In this document: positions 1 to 7,997 of the stretch, piece after piece
Layout: every line of letters starts with the position of its first letter
Numbering within the stretch: the first letter of the stretch is position 1
Source of the DNA: JAGSOU01 sp049974865
Lineage (GTDB): Bacteria > Pseudomonadota > Alphaproteobacteria > Rhodobacterales > Rhodobacteraceae
Length of the DNA: 30,633 bases
Direction: 5' to 3'
NCBI GenBank assembly: GCA_049974865.1
Contig: JBNGCX010000048.1
Location: forward strand, 1-30,633
Translations under genes and position numbers: made by a program
Notes under the pieces: generated by a model
What the model was told of the DNA's origin: nothing
The model's input: the letters and a program-made list of their open reading frames with translations, nothing else
Database searches by the model: none

Positions 1-1
1 G

Positions 2-946
2 GCGCTGGCCGTGGCGCTGGTGGCCGGCGGCGCGCTGATGCTCTATCAGCGGGTCGGCGCGCCGGGCTATCCCGATCTGCCGCTGCAGGCCCGGCTGGAA
101 GCGGCCGACGAGGTCCGCGCCAACCGCCCCACCCAGTCCGAGGCCGAGGAGCAGATGCCGGCCATGCCGCAGACGGCCGAACCCGATCCGCGCCATGTGG
201 AACTGGTCGAGAAGCTGCGCGAGGTGGTCAAGCAGCGCGGCGACGATCCCCAGGGCTACACCCTGCTGGCGCGCAACGAGGCGATGCTGGGCAATTTCCG
301 CGCCGCCTATATCGCGCAGTCCAAGGTGATCGAGCTGAAGGGCGACGCGGTGACGGCCGAGGATTTCGCCACCTTCGCCGACCTGATGATCCTGGCCGCG
401 GGCGGCTATGTCTCGCCGCAGGCCGAGGCGGCGCTGGTGCAGGCGCTGGACCGCGACCCCCGGAACGGCACCGCGCGCTACTATGCCGGGCTGATGTATG
501 CCCAGACCGGCCGGCCCGACATCACCTTCGAATACTGGCGCCCGCTGCTGGAAAGCTCCGGGCCCGACGACCCCTGGGTGCCCCCGATCCGGGCCCAGAT
601 CGAGGAGGTCGCCATGCGCGCCGGCGTCGAATACCGCCCGCCCGCGCCCGCCGGCGCCCCGGCCCTCGGCGGGCCCAGCGCCGCGGACATGGCCGCCGCC
701 GCCGACATGACCCCCGAGGAGCGGATGGAGATGATCCGCGGCATGGTCGAGGGGCTGAGCGAGCGGCTGGCGAGCGAGGGCGGCAGCCCCGCCGAATGGG
801 CGCGCCTGGTCAACGCCCTGGGCATGCTGGGCGAGACCGACCGCGCCGCCGCCATCTGGGCCGAGGCGCAGCAGGTCTTCGCCGACCAGCCCGAGGCGCT
901 GGCCACCGTGCGCGCCTCGGCCCAGCGGGTGGGCGTGGCCGAGTGA
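2..946 (+). CDS. ccmI: Cytochrome c maturation protein CcmI/CycH, 5' end missing
   Basis: The reading frame is open to the window edge, so the true start lies to the left and the N-terminal membrane segment is incomplete. CcmI is an inner-membrane protein that holds apocytochrome c and delivers it to the heme ligation complex. What is visible is the end of a hydrophobic segment (ALVAGGALMLYQ), a hinge with YPDLPLQAR typical of the family, TPR-like repeats (PQGYTLLARNEAMLGNF, then NGTARYYAGLMYAQTGRPD) and an Ala/Pro-rich linker before a last TPR-like stretch. The stop overlaps the GTG start of ruvX. Cytochrome c maturation fits a window rich in c-type cytochromes, although this gene is part of the core chromosome. 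Confidence 0.88.
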   Translation, partial: ALAVALVAGGALMLYQRVGAPGYPDLPLQARLEAADEVRANRPTQSEAEEQMPAMPQTAEPDPRHVELVEKLREVVKQRGDDPQGYTLLARNEAMLGNFRAAYIAQSKVIELKGDAVTAEDFATFADLMILAAGGYVSPQAEAALVQALDRDPRNGTARYYAGLMYAQTGRPDITFEYWRPLLESSGPDDPWVPPIRAQIEEVAMRAGVEYRPPAPAGAPALGGPSAADMAAAADMTPEERMEMIRGMVEGLSERLASEGGSPAEWARLVNALGMLGETDRAAAIWAEAQQVFADQPEALATVRASAQRVGVAE

Positions 947-1422
947 GCGTTCACGAGGAGATCGAGGATTTCGCCGCCGCCCTGCCCGCGCAGCGCGCGC
1001 TGCTGGGCCTCGACCTGGGCGAAAAGACCATCGGCGTGGCGGTTAGCGACCTGTTCCTGTCCGTCGCCACGCCGCTGGAAACCATCCGGCGCAAGAAATT
1101 CGGCGTCGATGCCGCGCGGGTGCTGGACATCGCCGCCGAGCGCAACGCCGGCGGCCTGGTCCTGGGCCTGCCGCGCAACATGGACGGAACCGAGGGGCCG
1201 CGCTGCCAGTCGACCCGTGCCTTTGCCCGCAACCTGAGCCGCCTGACCGACCTGCCCATCGGCTTCTGGGACGAGCGGCTGTCCACCGTGGCCGCCGAAC
1301 GGGCCCTGCTGGAGGCGGATACGTCGCGAAAGCGTCGCGCCGAGGTGATCGACCACGTGGCCGCCGGCTATATCCTGCAAGGGGTGCTGGACCGGCTGCG
1401 CCATCTGAAAGGGTTGGGATGA
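943..1422 (+). CDS. ruvX: RuvX/YqgF family Holliday junction resolvase-like nuclease
   Basis: A 159-residue protein of the YqgF/RuvX RNase H-like fold, usual length for the family. It is annotated as a putative pre-16S rRNA 5' processing nuclease or Holliday junction resolvase. Visible motifs are the first acidic strand LGLDLGEKTIGVAVSD (about residues 21-36), the VLGLPRNMDG segment near the middle, FWDERLST and the C-terminal AEVIDHVAAGYIL with its acidic residue. I chose the GTG at 943 because it overlaps the ccmI stop (GTGA) and the product begins where family members do. The upstream extension of the frame lies inside ccmI. The end overlaps the next gene by four bases, so the three genes are probably co-transcribed. 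Confidence 0.92.
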   Translation: MSVHEEIEDFAAALPAQRALLGLDLGEKTIGVAVSDLFLSVATPLETIRRKKFGVDAARVLDIAAERNAGGLVLGLPRNMDGTEGPRCQSTRAFARNLSRLTDLPIGFWDERLSTVAAERALLEADTSRKRRAEVIDHVAAGYILQGVLDRLRHLKGLG

Positions 1423-1655
1423 AGGACGACATCTGGAACCGGGACGAGATCGAGAGCCCCTGCGTGCGTGTCTGCGTCATCCATCCCGAGACGCGGCTCT
1501 GCACCGGCTGCCTGCGCTCCATCGACGAGATCACCGACTGGACGAAAATGGACGCCGAGGCGCGGCGCGCTGTGATGGACGAGCTGCCCGCGCGCGCGCC
1601 GCTGATCGCCCGCCGGCGCGGCGGCCGCGCGGCACGGCTGAAGCGCGACACCTGA
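1419..1655 (+). CDS. DUF1289 domain small cysteine protein
   Basis: A 78-residue protein with the DUF1289 pattern: SPCVRVCVIHPETRLCTGC near residues 13-31, with four cysteines that look metal-binding, then LRSIDEITDW. The basic tail (RRRGGRAARLKR) suggests nucleic-acid contact, which is inference. ATG at 1419 overlaps the ruvX stop (ATGA). DUF1289 proteins commonly sit next to ruvX in alphaproteobacteria. Function is unknown. Confidence 0.88.
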   Translation: MKDDIWNRDEIESPCVRVCVIHPETRLCTGCLRSIDEITDWTKMDAEARRAVMDELPARAPLIARRRGGRAARLKRDT

Positions 1656-1724
1656 CGCGACCTGCGCCAGATCAAGACCGCCGATTCAGATTTGCGCCAT
1701 ACTGGCCGCGAAAGGAGAGCGGCC

Positions 1725-3272
1725 ATGCATGAGCGATACGACGCCGTCGTCATCGGCGCGGGACTGGGCGGGCTGACCGGCGGCGCCCTGCTGGCGCGGG
1801 CGGGCTATCGGGTCCTGGTGCTGGAGAAGAACCCGCAGGTGGGCGGCGCGGCCACCTGTTTCGAGCGCAAGGGCCAGCGCTTCGAGGTTTCGCTGCACGA
1901 GACAACGGCGCCCGGCACCGGCGCGGCGGACCCCAAGGCGCAGATTCTCCGTGCGCTGGGGCTGGAGGACCGCATCGAATTCGTCCCCGTGGGGGATTTC
2001 CAGGAGGTCCGCCATGCCACGCTGGGCAGGCCGGTGCTGCTGCCGCATGGTCTGGACAAGGTCGACGCCGCGCTGGCGGCGCGCTTTCCCGAACAGGCCG
2101 AGGCGATCACCCGCTTCCTGGTCCAGATCGGCCGCACGCAAGAGGCCATGGCGGCTCTGTCGGAGCGCCATGACAGCCAGTGGTGGCTGGGCCATGCCGC
2201 CGACCTGCCGCTGGACCTCTGGGCGGTGATGCGGGACATGCGCCATTCTCTGTCGGACGTGATGGGCCGCTATTTCGGCGCCGACGAGCTGATCAAGCTC
2301 GTCCTGGCGGCCAACCTGCCCTATTACAGCGACGATCCCGACCGGCTGTGGTGGCTGGCCTACGCGGTGGCGCAGGGCGGCTACCTGACCGGCGGCGGGC
2401 ATTACATCAAGGGCGGCTCGGCCAAGCTGAGCGAGGCGCTGGTCGAGGTGATCCGCGAGGCGGGCGGCGCCGTGCTGACGGGGCACGAGGTGAGCCGGAT
2501 CGTGACCGATACGGCCGGCCACGCCACCGGCGTGCAGGTCGCGACCGGCCCCCGCGCCGTCACCGAGGTCATGGCCCGGGTCATCCTGTCCAACGCCGCC
2601 CCCGCCGCGCTGGCCGACATGCTGCCCGGGGACCGGCGCGCCGATTTCATGGCCCCCTTCGCGGACAAGCCGCTGTCGATCTCGCTGTTCACGGTGAATT
2701 TCGCCCTGTCGCGGCCCGCCGCCGAGCTGGGCGTGACCGCCTATTCCACCGTCCTGCTGCCCGAGTGGATGGAGACCCTCGACGATTTCCGCGCCGCCGC
2801 GCCCCTGCTGGGCGCAGCGCCCTCGGGCCGCCTGCCGCCCATGGTGGTGGTCGACTACGGCCGGATCGACAGCGGGCTGGGCCCGGTCGGGCCGGTCAGC
2901 GTGACCGGCGTCGACCGGCTGGAGAACTGGGAAGGGCTGGACGACGCCGCCTATGCCGCCCGCAAGGCCGCCTGGGTGGACGCGATCCGCGACCGGCTGG
3001 AGGCCGAATGGCCAGGCTTTTCCGCTGCGGTCACCGGCACCGACATGGCCACCGCGCGCACGCTGCGCGACTATCTCGGCACGCCCGGCGGCGCCGTCTA
3101 CGGCTTCGCCCCCGAGGTGCCGGCCAGCCTCGTCTCCGGTCCCGGCGGGACGGTGCGCACGGCGGTGCCGGGGCTGTTTCTGGCCTCGGCCTGGGCCGGG
3201 TTCGGGGGCTTCAGCGGCGCGATGGGCGCCGGCGCCATGGCCGCGCGGGCCGCGCTGCGGGCGCTCGGCTAG
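1725..3272 (+). CDS. FAD-dependent oxidoreductase, CrtI/carotenoid isomerase-like
   Basis: A 515-residue flavoprotein. The N-terminus has a dinucleotide-binding fold (VVIGAGLGGLTGGALLARAG, residues 8-27) followed by VLVLEKNPQVGG, as in phytoene desaturases and CrtISO-like proteins. The C-terminus has the matching FAD segment (PGLFLASAWAGFGGFSGAMG). Substrate cannot be told: the family covers carotenoid desaturases and isomerases, retinol saturases and uncharacterised oxidoreductases, and no carotenoid genes are nearby. The ATG at 1725 follows a strong ribosome site (aaaggagag, 1711-1719), which rules out the longer frame from 1692. It converges with the TSUP gene across a GC-rich hairpin. Confidence 0.85.
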   Translation: MHERYDAVVIGAGLGGLTGGALLARAGYRVLVLEKNPQVGGAATCFERKGQRFEVSLHETTAPGTGAADPKAQILRALGLEDRIEFVPVGDFQEVRHATLGRPVLLPHGLDKVDAALAARFPEQAEAITRFLVQIGRTQEAMAALSERHDSQWWLGHAADLPLDLWAVMRDMRHSLSDVMGRYFGADELIKLVLAANLPYYSDDPDRLWWLAYAVAQGGYLTGGGHYIKGGSAKLSEALVEVIREAGGAVLTGHEVSRIVTDTAGHATGVQVATGPRAVTEVMARVILSNAAPAALADMLPGDRRADFMAPFADKPLSISLFTVNFALSRPAAELGVTAYSTVLLPEWMETLDDFRAAAPLLGAAPSGRLPPMVVVDYGRIDSGLGPVGPVSVTGVDRLENWEGLDDAAYAARKAAWVDAIRDRLEAEWPGFSAAVTGTDMATARTLRDYLGTPGGAVYGFAPEVPASLVSGPGGTVRTAVPGLFLASAWAGFGGFSGAMGAGAMAARAALRALG

Positions 3273-3283
3273 CGGGCGGCGGT

Positions 3284-3304
3284 CCGGGCGCGCGGGGCGC
3301 CCGG
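3284..3304. terminator. GC-rich hairpin between convergent genes
   Basis: CCGGGCGC-gcggg-GCGCCCGG forms a perfect 8-bp stem with a 5-base loop in the short gap between the convergent oxidoreductase and TSUP genes. There is no T-tract on either side, so it may be a weak bidirectional terminator. Confidence 0.45.
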
Positions 3305-3315
3305 GCGGCTTGCGC

Positions 3316-4137
3316 TCAGAAGAACACCTTGCGCAGCATGTTCAGCGCCACGATCATGATGAAGAAGGCAAAGAAGCGCTTCAGCGGCTTGGGGTCCATG
3401 GCATGGGCCAGCTTGGCCCCCAGCGGCGCGGTGAACATCGTCATGCAGATCACGATGCCGAAGGCCGGCAGGTTGACCGCCCCCAGCGTCAGCGGCGGCC
3501 GCACTTCGGCCGGGATCTGGACGAAGAAGAAGGCGATGACCGAGGGCACCGCGATCGACACGCCGAAGCCCGCCGCAGTGGCCACCGCGCGGTGGATGGG
3601 CTGGCCGTAAAGCGTCATGGTCGGCACCGCGAAGCTGCCGCCGCCGATCCCCATCAGCACCGACATGAAGCCGATGAAGCCCGACAGCCCGGCGCGCAGC
3701 ATTCCGCCCGGCATCTCGTCGGCCAGTTTCCAGTGCGGCTTGCCGAAGGCCAGGTAGAGACCGATGAAGACGCCGACGAAACCGAATATCCCCTGCAGAA
3801 CCACCGAGCGCAGGTTCGCGGCCACCAGCACCCCCAGCACCGCGCCCGCCACGATGCCCGGCGCCCAGGCCCGCAGGATGTCCCAGTCCACAGCGCCCCG
3901 CTTGTTGTGGCTCATCACCGACCGGATGGAGGTGACGATGATCGTGGCCAGCGAGGTCGCCAGGCATATCTGCATCAGCTGCGGGCTGTCGAAGCCCAGC
4001 GCCGAGAAGGTGTAGAAAAAGGCCGGAACCAGGACGATGCCGCCCCCCACGCCCAGCAGCCCCGCGATCACGCCCGCAAACGCGCCGATGACCAGCAGCA
4101 GACCCAGCAGGGTCAGCAGCAACGACATGTCTTCCAT
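3316..4137 (-). CDS. TauE/SafE (TSUP) family membrane permease
   Basis: A 273-residue very hydrophobic protein with about eight membrane segments. The glycine-rich family signature appears twice, as in the internal duplication of TSUP proteins: GVIAGLLGVGGGIVLVPAF near residue 23 and FMSVLMGIGGGSFAVP near residue 156. Members export sulfite, sulfoacetate or other organosulfur anions, but the substrate cannot be read from sequence. The start is preceded on the minus strand by aaggaagggg. It lies 63 bp downstream of dusA on the same strand and may share its transcript. Confidence 0.88.
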   Translation of the reverse strand: MEDMSLLLTLLGLLLVIGAFAGVIAGLLGVGGGIVLVPAFFYTFSALGFDSPQLMQICLATSLATIIVTSIRSVMSHNKRGAVDWDILRAWAPGIVAGAVLGVLVAANLRSVVLQGIFGFVGVFIGLYLAFGKPHWKLADEMPGGMLRAGLSGFIGFMSVLMGIGGGSFAVPTMTLYGQPIHRAVATAAGFGVSIAVPSVIAFFFVQIPAEVRPPLTLGAVNLPAFGIVICMTMFTAPLGAKLAHAMDPKPLKRFFAFFIMIVALNMLRKVFF

Positions 4138-4200
4138 CGAGAATCCCCTTCCTTCTTTGGCGCGAACATTTGCACAGCGCCGCGCGGCGGGCCAGTGCTA

Positions 4201-5190
4201 TCAGCCCGTCACCATCACCCGCGACAGGGCCTCGTCGAGCACCTCCAGCCCGGCGCCGTCGCGATGCGCGCCCTCCGACAGCACCCGCCGCCAGCCGCGC
4301 GCGCCGGGCCGTCCGGCGAACAGCCCCAGCATGTGGCGCGTGACCTGCGCCAGCTTGCCGCCCTGCGCCAGGTGGCGCGCGATATAGGGGCGCATGGCCG
4401 CGACCACCTCTTCGGGCGTGCGGCGACCCGGCACCCCGAAAATCTCTTCATCCGCGCCCAGCAGGATGTCCGAGGGCGTGTGATAGGCCGCCCGCCCGAT
4501 CATCACCCCGTCCAGCCCCTTGGCGAGGTGCGCCTGCGCCTGTTCCAGCGATGTGATGCCGCCGTTGATCGAGATGTGCAGATGCGGGAACTCATGCTTC
4601 ATCCGGTGCACGAGGCCATAGTCCAGCGGCGGGACATCGCGGTTTTCCTTGGGGCTGAGTCCCTGCAGCCAGGCCTTGCGCGCATGGATGGTGAACCGGG
4701 TCACGCCGGCGGCGCTGACCCGCTCCAGGAAATCGGGCAGGACCTGCGCGGGGTCCTGCTCGTCCACCCCGATGCGGCATTTGACGGTGACCTCGACGCC
4801 GGAGGCCTCGATCATCGCCGCCACGCAATCGGCGACCAGGCCGGGTTGGGTCATCAGCACCGCCCCGAAGGTGCCCGACTGCACCCGGTCCGAGGGGCAG
4901 CCGACATTGAGGTTCACCTCGTCATAGCCCTCGTCGCAGCACACCCGCGTGGCCCCGGCCAGTTCGGCGGGGTCCGAACCGCCCAGTTGCACCGCCACCG
5001 GGTGCTCCTCGGGGTTGAATTCCAGCAGGTGGCGCGCGCCGCCGCGCACGAGTGCCGGCGCGGTCACCATCTCGGTATAAAGCAGCGTGTGCCGCGACAT
5101 CAGCCGGTGCAGGTAGCGGCAGTGACGGTCCGTCCAGTCCATCATCGGGGCGACGGCAAGACGTGAAGCTGATTTCGCATCTATTTTCAT
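4201..5190 (-). CDS. dusA: tRNA-dihydrouridine(20/20a) synthase DusA
   Basis: A 329-residue flavoenzyme that reduces uridine 20/20a in the tRNA D-loop. DusA hallmarks are the N-terminal VAPMMDWTDRHCRY, the AVQLGGSDP strand, EVNLNVGCPSDRVQ with the catalytic cysteine, the FMN-contact VKCRIGVD, FTIHARKA, SINGGI and VMIGRAAYHTP. The first ten codons (atgaaaatagatgcgaaatc..., using AAA, ATA, TCA, CGT) are AT-rich, while the rest of the gene is strongly GC-rich. No clear Shine-Dalgarno sequence precedes the ATG (upstream is gagttaagtat). This fits replacement of the 5' end by an integrated element, as known for dusA-targeting islands. The gene itself looks intact. Confidence 0.95.
   Translation of the reverse strand: MKIDAKSASRLAVAPMMDWTDRHCRYLHRLMSRHTLLYTEMVTAPALVRGGARHLLEFNPEEHPVAVQLGGSDPAELAGATRVCCDEGYDEVNLNVGCPSDRVQSGTFGAVLMTQPGLVADCVAAMIEASGVEVTVKCRIGVDEQDPAQVLPDFLERVSAAGVTRFTIHARKAWLQGLSPKENRDVPPLDYGLVHRMKHEFPHLHISINGGITSLEQAQAHLAKGLDGVMIGRAAYHTPSDILLGADEEIFGVPGRRTPEEVVAAMRPYIARHLAQGGKLAQVTRHMLGLFAGRPGARGWRRVLSEGAHRDGAGLEVLDEALSRVMVTG
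5130..5165. other. Candidate integration (att) site within the 5' end of dusA
   Basis: This stretch encodes the conserved VAPMMDWTDR segment of DusA. A family of phage and island integrases is known to integrate at one site near the 5' end of dusA. Codon use switches here from AT-rich (upstream codons) to GC-rich, and the DNA just outside dusA is degraded. No integrase and no second copy of the sequence were seen in the window, so the call rests on composition and known site preference only. Confidence 0.4.
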
Positions 5191-6187
5191 ATACTTAACT
5201 CGACCCCCGCGTACTTGGCGCTGTCGCGCATTTCCTGTGATTCACCCCGTTTTCCGGCGGTTCTCGAAGGTTCTCAAAGCACGGGCGCTACTGAGAAGCA
5301 GGTCCGGGCGTGATCTTCAGCCCAAAGTCAGAGCCCCGCCGGGGTCACTTTTCGCACCCGAATCCGATCCGCGACCGAAGTAACCGTTCACGCGGTTTCT
5401 GGCCAGATCGGAATGAAACCAGTTTCTCACCGTGGAAGCCAAGGGGCGTGACTATGTCTCACGGTCTCTCACAGAACGCGCAGGGGCTGCTCGCTCGCAT
5501 TTTCTCAGGAACGCGCCAAAGGTGCGCCGTTTCGCGCTGCCCCGTCCCCTGCCGCCAAGCCCGATACCGTATCGGAACCGTTTCGCTCCAACACGAGGCC
5601 TCGCCCAAAGAAGCGGCATCCGGCCCAAGCCCCCGGTCTCGCCGATGACGGAAAGCCCGGGCCATGCATCTCGAAACCGATCTTCTCGGTGAAGGCATGC
5701 TTCCGCAGACGGCTGCGTCCTACGTGACCCTTCCCGCCTCAACATTGAAATGGGCGTACGACCGTGGTGGCGACGTACCTTACAGCGTCGTCTTCCGCGC
5801 CATGAATATCCTGCGGGACACCTGATCGGCCCCACCTGAGTGGTCCAAGTTGATTTTTCGTCCATGATCGCCGCGGTTCCATCGGGACGATGGCTTGCGG
5901 TGCCGGTGGGCCGGAAAGAAATATCCAGGTGATCATGCGATGGCTGCCGCGCTCGTTGCTGCAGGAAAAGAGACCGAGGATATCTTTGACGCCTTCGAGG
6001 CCCGGGGCAGTTACATGGAACCGACCAACAGCAGGGCGCATGATCCAAGCATCTCGTTTTTCCCGGGACGCTGACGGGTCATGGGCTGGATCGACCGCCC
6101 CAACCGGCATGTGCTCGGCAAGCTTGACACTTTCTACGGACGCCGTCGCCGGTCTTGCCGCAGGTAGTCACCGCGCGACACCGCTCG
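5191..6187. other. About 1 kb without a confident intact gene; degraded mobile-element-like DNA
   Basis: Between dusA and nnrS I find no intact recognisable gene. It holds the HTH relic listed separately (5664-5825), a 44-codon open frame at 5940-6074 on the plus strand with no recognisable relatives, and a segment at about 5826-5865 (cccacctgagtggtccaag) reminiscent of the 'GGACCACT' repeats at IS21-family ends. That last resemblance is weak and unverified. Base composition is less GC-biased than the flanking genes and no codon-position bias is evident. It reads as an old, decayed recombination zone. Confidence 0.5.
5664..5825 (+). pseudogene. Short excisionase/AlpA-like helix-turn-helix remnant
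   Basis: A 53-residue open frame whose middle resembles the HTH_17 (Xis/AlpA/MerR-like) pattern 'AAxYLxxxxSTLxxW...GxPY...R...Y...D'. Here it reads QTAASYVTLPASTLKWAYDR, then GGDVPYSVVFRAMNILRDT. The expected C-terminal 'LxxWL' end is missing and the ribosome site is weak, so I treat it as a decayed fragment. Such small HTH proteins typically belong to prophages and integrative elements, which fits its place beside the dusA 5' end. Confidence 0.45.
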
Positions 6188-7387
6188 CTAACGGGCCGCC
6201 AAGGCTGATGGCGCCTTGCGCGCCGCCTTGGGCCGGGCCAGCCACGGGCCTATCCGCCAAACGAGGATTGCAAAGGCTGCACTCCAGAGAGCGGCCGACA
6301 AGTCGACCCCGTCGAATGCCCCGACCGCGAGTGCCGGGCCAACCACCCGGGCCACGGTCGCCGCTATGAGCAGCAAGAAAGACAGCGTAAGGGCCGGACC
6401 AGCTACAAGCGTGCGGCCGGTATGTCCCATCGTCGCCCGCATCATCACGGCGACGGTCATTCCGCCGACAGCGCCGATCCCGAGAATGTGCGCTGCGCTC
6501 GCCGGGCCTGCGAGGCCAATGGCAGCCGCCGCGACAGCCGCCAAGCCGATTGGCACCATCAGGTAAGCCAGGTGCAGCATCAGGAGAAGCGGGGAGCGCC
6601 AGGTGGCCAGGCCGCGCCAGCGCGCGAGGCGGACAAGGTGCAGAAGCGCGGCAGCCCCACTAAACAGCGCGCAGGCCGGGTGATAGGGACCGGCAACCCA
6701 GGCGATCAGCGCTGCGGCGCCGAACAGCAGGCAAACCGCGTCAAATCGGTTGAACGCCACCGGCAGCCGCGCCGCACCGCGCTGCACCAGCCAGTTGCGC
6801 GTGAAGCTGGGCACGATGCGTCCGCCGATCAGCAGGATCAGGAAGATCAGCAACGCGATTCCCAAGCGACGGCCAAGATCCGCGCCGCCCTGCGCCATCG
6901 CCTCGACATGGAACAGCACATTGGCCAGCCAGAGCAGCGATACAGGGATCAACACCTTCAGGTTCCGCCAGTTCTTCCCCGCCAGGATCTCGCGAGCAAT
7001 CATCGTCGCAACGGCCAGCAGAAAGACCTGGTCGATGAGCGCCACAGCGACCGGACCGAGGCCGGTCAGCCCGGCCACGAAAAACCGCCCCGCCACCCAG
7101 AGCGACAGCAGCAGCACCAGCGGCCAGCCGCGCGTGGGCAGGCGCCCCGTCCAGTTCGGCACGGCGGTAAACAGGAAACCCGCCACGACGGCGGCACCGT
7201 AGCCGAAGATCATCTCATGGATGTGCCAGTCGACGGGACGGAAATGGCTGGCAAGCCCCACCGCTCCGAGCAAGACCAGCCACCATACCGGTATCACCAA
7301 GAGCGCAAACAGGGATGCGGACAGGAAAAACGGTCGGAAGCCGAAGGAAAAGAGCGCCGGGCCCTGATATGTCTCGCGGTAGGTCAT
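6188..7387 (-). CDS. nnrS: NnrS family heme-copper membrane protein
   Basis: A 399-residue polytopic membrane protein (about 12 hydrophobic segments) with NnrS landmarks: FSFGFRPFFLSASLFA at the start, DWHIHEMIFGYGAAVVAGFLF, TAVPNWTG, GGRIVPSFTRNW, and the late AVMMRATMGHTGR. NnrS is a heme- and copper-containing inner-membrane protein linked to NO tolerance, and its gene is usually under NnrR control. The ATG at 7387 is preceded on the minus strand by caggaga at good spacing; the longer frame upstream is non-coding. It lies 80 bp downstream of pseudoazurin on the same strand, so it is probably transcribed from the pseudoazurin promoter. Confidence 0.93.
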   Translation of the reverse strand: MTYRETYQGPALFSFGFRPFFLSASLFALLVIPVWWLVLLGAVGLASHFRPVDWHIHEMIFGYGAAVVAGFLFTAVPNWTGRLPTRGWPLVLLLSLWVAGRFFVAGLTGLGPVAVALIDQVFLLAVATMIAREILAGKNWRNLKVLIPVSLLWLANVLFHVEAMAQGGADLGRRLGIALLIFLILLIGGRIVPSFTRNWLVQRGAARLPVAFNRFDAVCLLFGAAALIAWVAGPYHPACALFSGAAALLHLVRLARWRGLATWRSPLLLMLHLAYLMVPIGLAAVAAAAIGLAGPASAAHILGIGAVGGMTVAVMMRATMGHTGRTLVAGPALTLSFLLLIAATVARVVGPALAVGAFDGVDLSAALWSAAFAILVWRIGPWLARPKAARKAPSALAAR

Positions 7388-7413
7388 CGGAAATCTCCTG
7401 TCCGTAAGGCAAT

Positions 7414-7438
7414 CGGGCGGCGCCAGCGGCACCGCCCG
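7414..7438 (-). terminator. Hairpin between pseudoazurin gene and nnrS
   Basis: cgggcgg and ccgcccg form a 7-bp stem around an 11-base loop in the pseudoazurin-nnrS gap. With no T-tract it could act as an attenuator or mRNA-stabilising hairpin, giving more pseudoazurin than NnrS. This is inference from the inverted repeat alone. Confidence 0.3.
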
Positions 7439-7467
7439 GATCGGTCGAATGACAAAGGGACGAAAAG

Positions 7468-7896
7468 TCACTCGACCTGAGCAATCAGATCGGCCATGCG
7501 GCCCTTGGCCTTGCCTTTCTGTTTCACGTCTGCCGCCTCGTCGAGGTTCACTGCCTCGCCGACCTGGATCAAGGCGACCATGCCCATGGCGTAGTGCGGG
7601 GTACACTTGACGCCATAGACACCTTCCGTCTCGACGGTCAGTTCGAACTCCTCATTGAACTTCGTCTTGAAGCCGTCGACGCCCTCGGGCAGCATTCCGT
7701 CGATGCTTTCCACGTTGTGGCCCATGTCGACGGGCACGAAGTGAACCACGTCGCCCGGTTCGGCCGTCACGAAAGCCGGTTCGAACACCATCACGCCGGC
7801 CTCGCCCTTGTTCAGCATCCGGACCTCAACCGTTTCGGCGGTCGCGGCAGTCGCAATGAGAGCAAGGGTGGCGGCCGTCATCGTTTTCACAAACAT
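7468..7896 (-). CDS. Pseudoazurin (type 1 blue copper electron carrier)
   Basis: A 142-residue precursor with a Sec signal peptide (about residues 1-20, ending ATAATA) and a mature cupredoxin of usual length. The copper ligands fall where expected: His60 in MGHN, and Cys98, His101 and Met106 in KCTPHYAMGM, equal to mature His40, Cys78, His81 and Met86. Pseudoazurin is a periplasmic electron donor to copper nitrite reductase and other denitrification enzymes, which fits nirK in the same window. The ATG follows aaaggaag. A TTG-N8-CAA box lies at 7968-7981, with a possible -10 (TATGCA, minus strand 7949-7944), placing the box near -40 for this gene. Confidence 0.95.
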   Translation of the reverse strand: MFVKTMTAATLALIATAATAETVEVRMLNKGEAGVMVFEPAFVTAEPGDVVHFVPVDMGHNVESIDGMLPEGVDGFKTKFNEEFELTVETEGVYGVKCTPHYAMGMVALIQVGEAVNLDEAADVKQKGKAKGRMADLIAQVE

Positions 7897-7967
7897 CGGA
7901 ACTTCCTTTCGTCTTTGTTCCCTTGTTTCGTCTGTCCCCGATGTGCATAAAAATGGCGTCCTGAACG

Positions 7968-7981
7968 TTGCTCTGAAACAA
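7968..7981. promoter_or_regulatory. FNR/NnrR-type box between pseudoazurin and regulator genes
   Basis: TTGCT-CTGA-AACAA matches the TTG-N8-CAA core of Crp/Fnr-family sites with imperfect inner bases. It lies in the divergent gap of the pseudoazurin and regulator genes. It is well placed (about 37-41 bp from the inferred start point) to activate pseudoazurin, and only 16 bp from the regulator start codon, where it could allow autorepression. Confidence 0.55.
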
Positions 7982-7997
7982 ACTCCCGAACCGAAAC

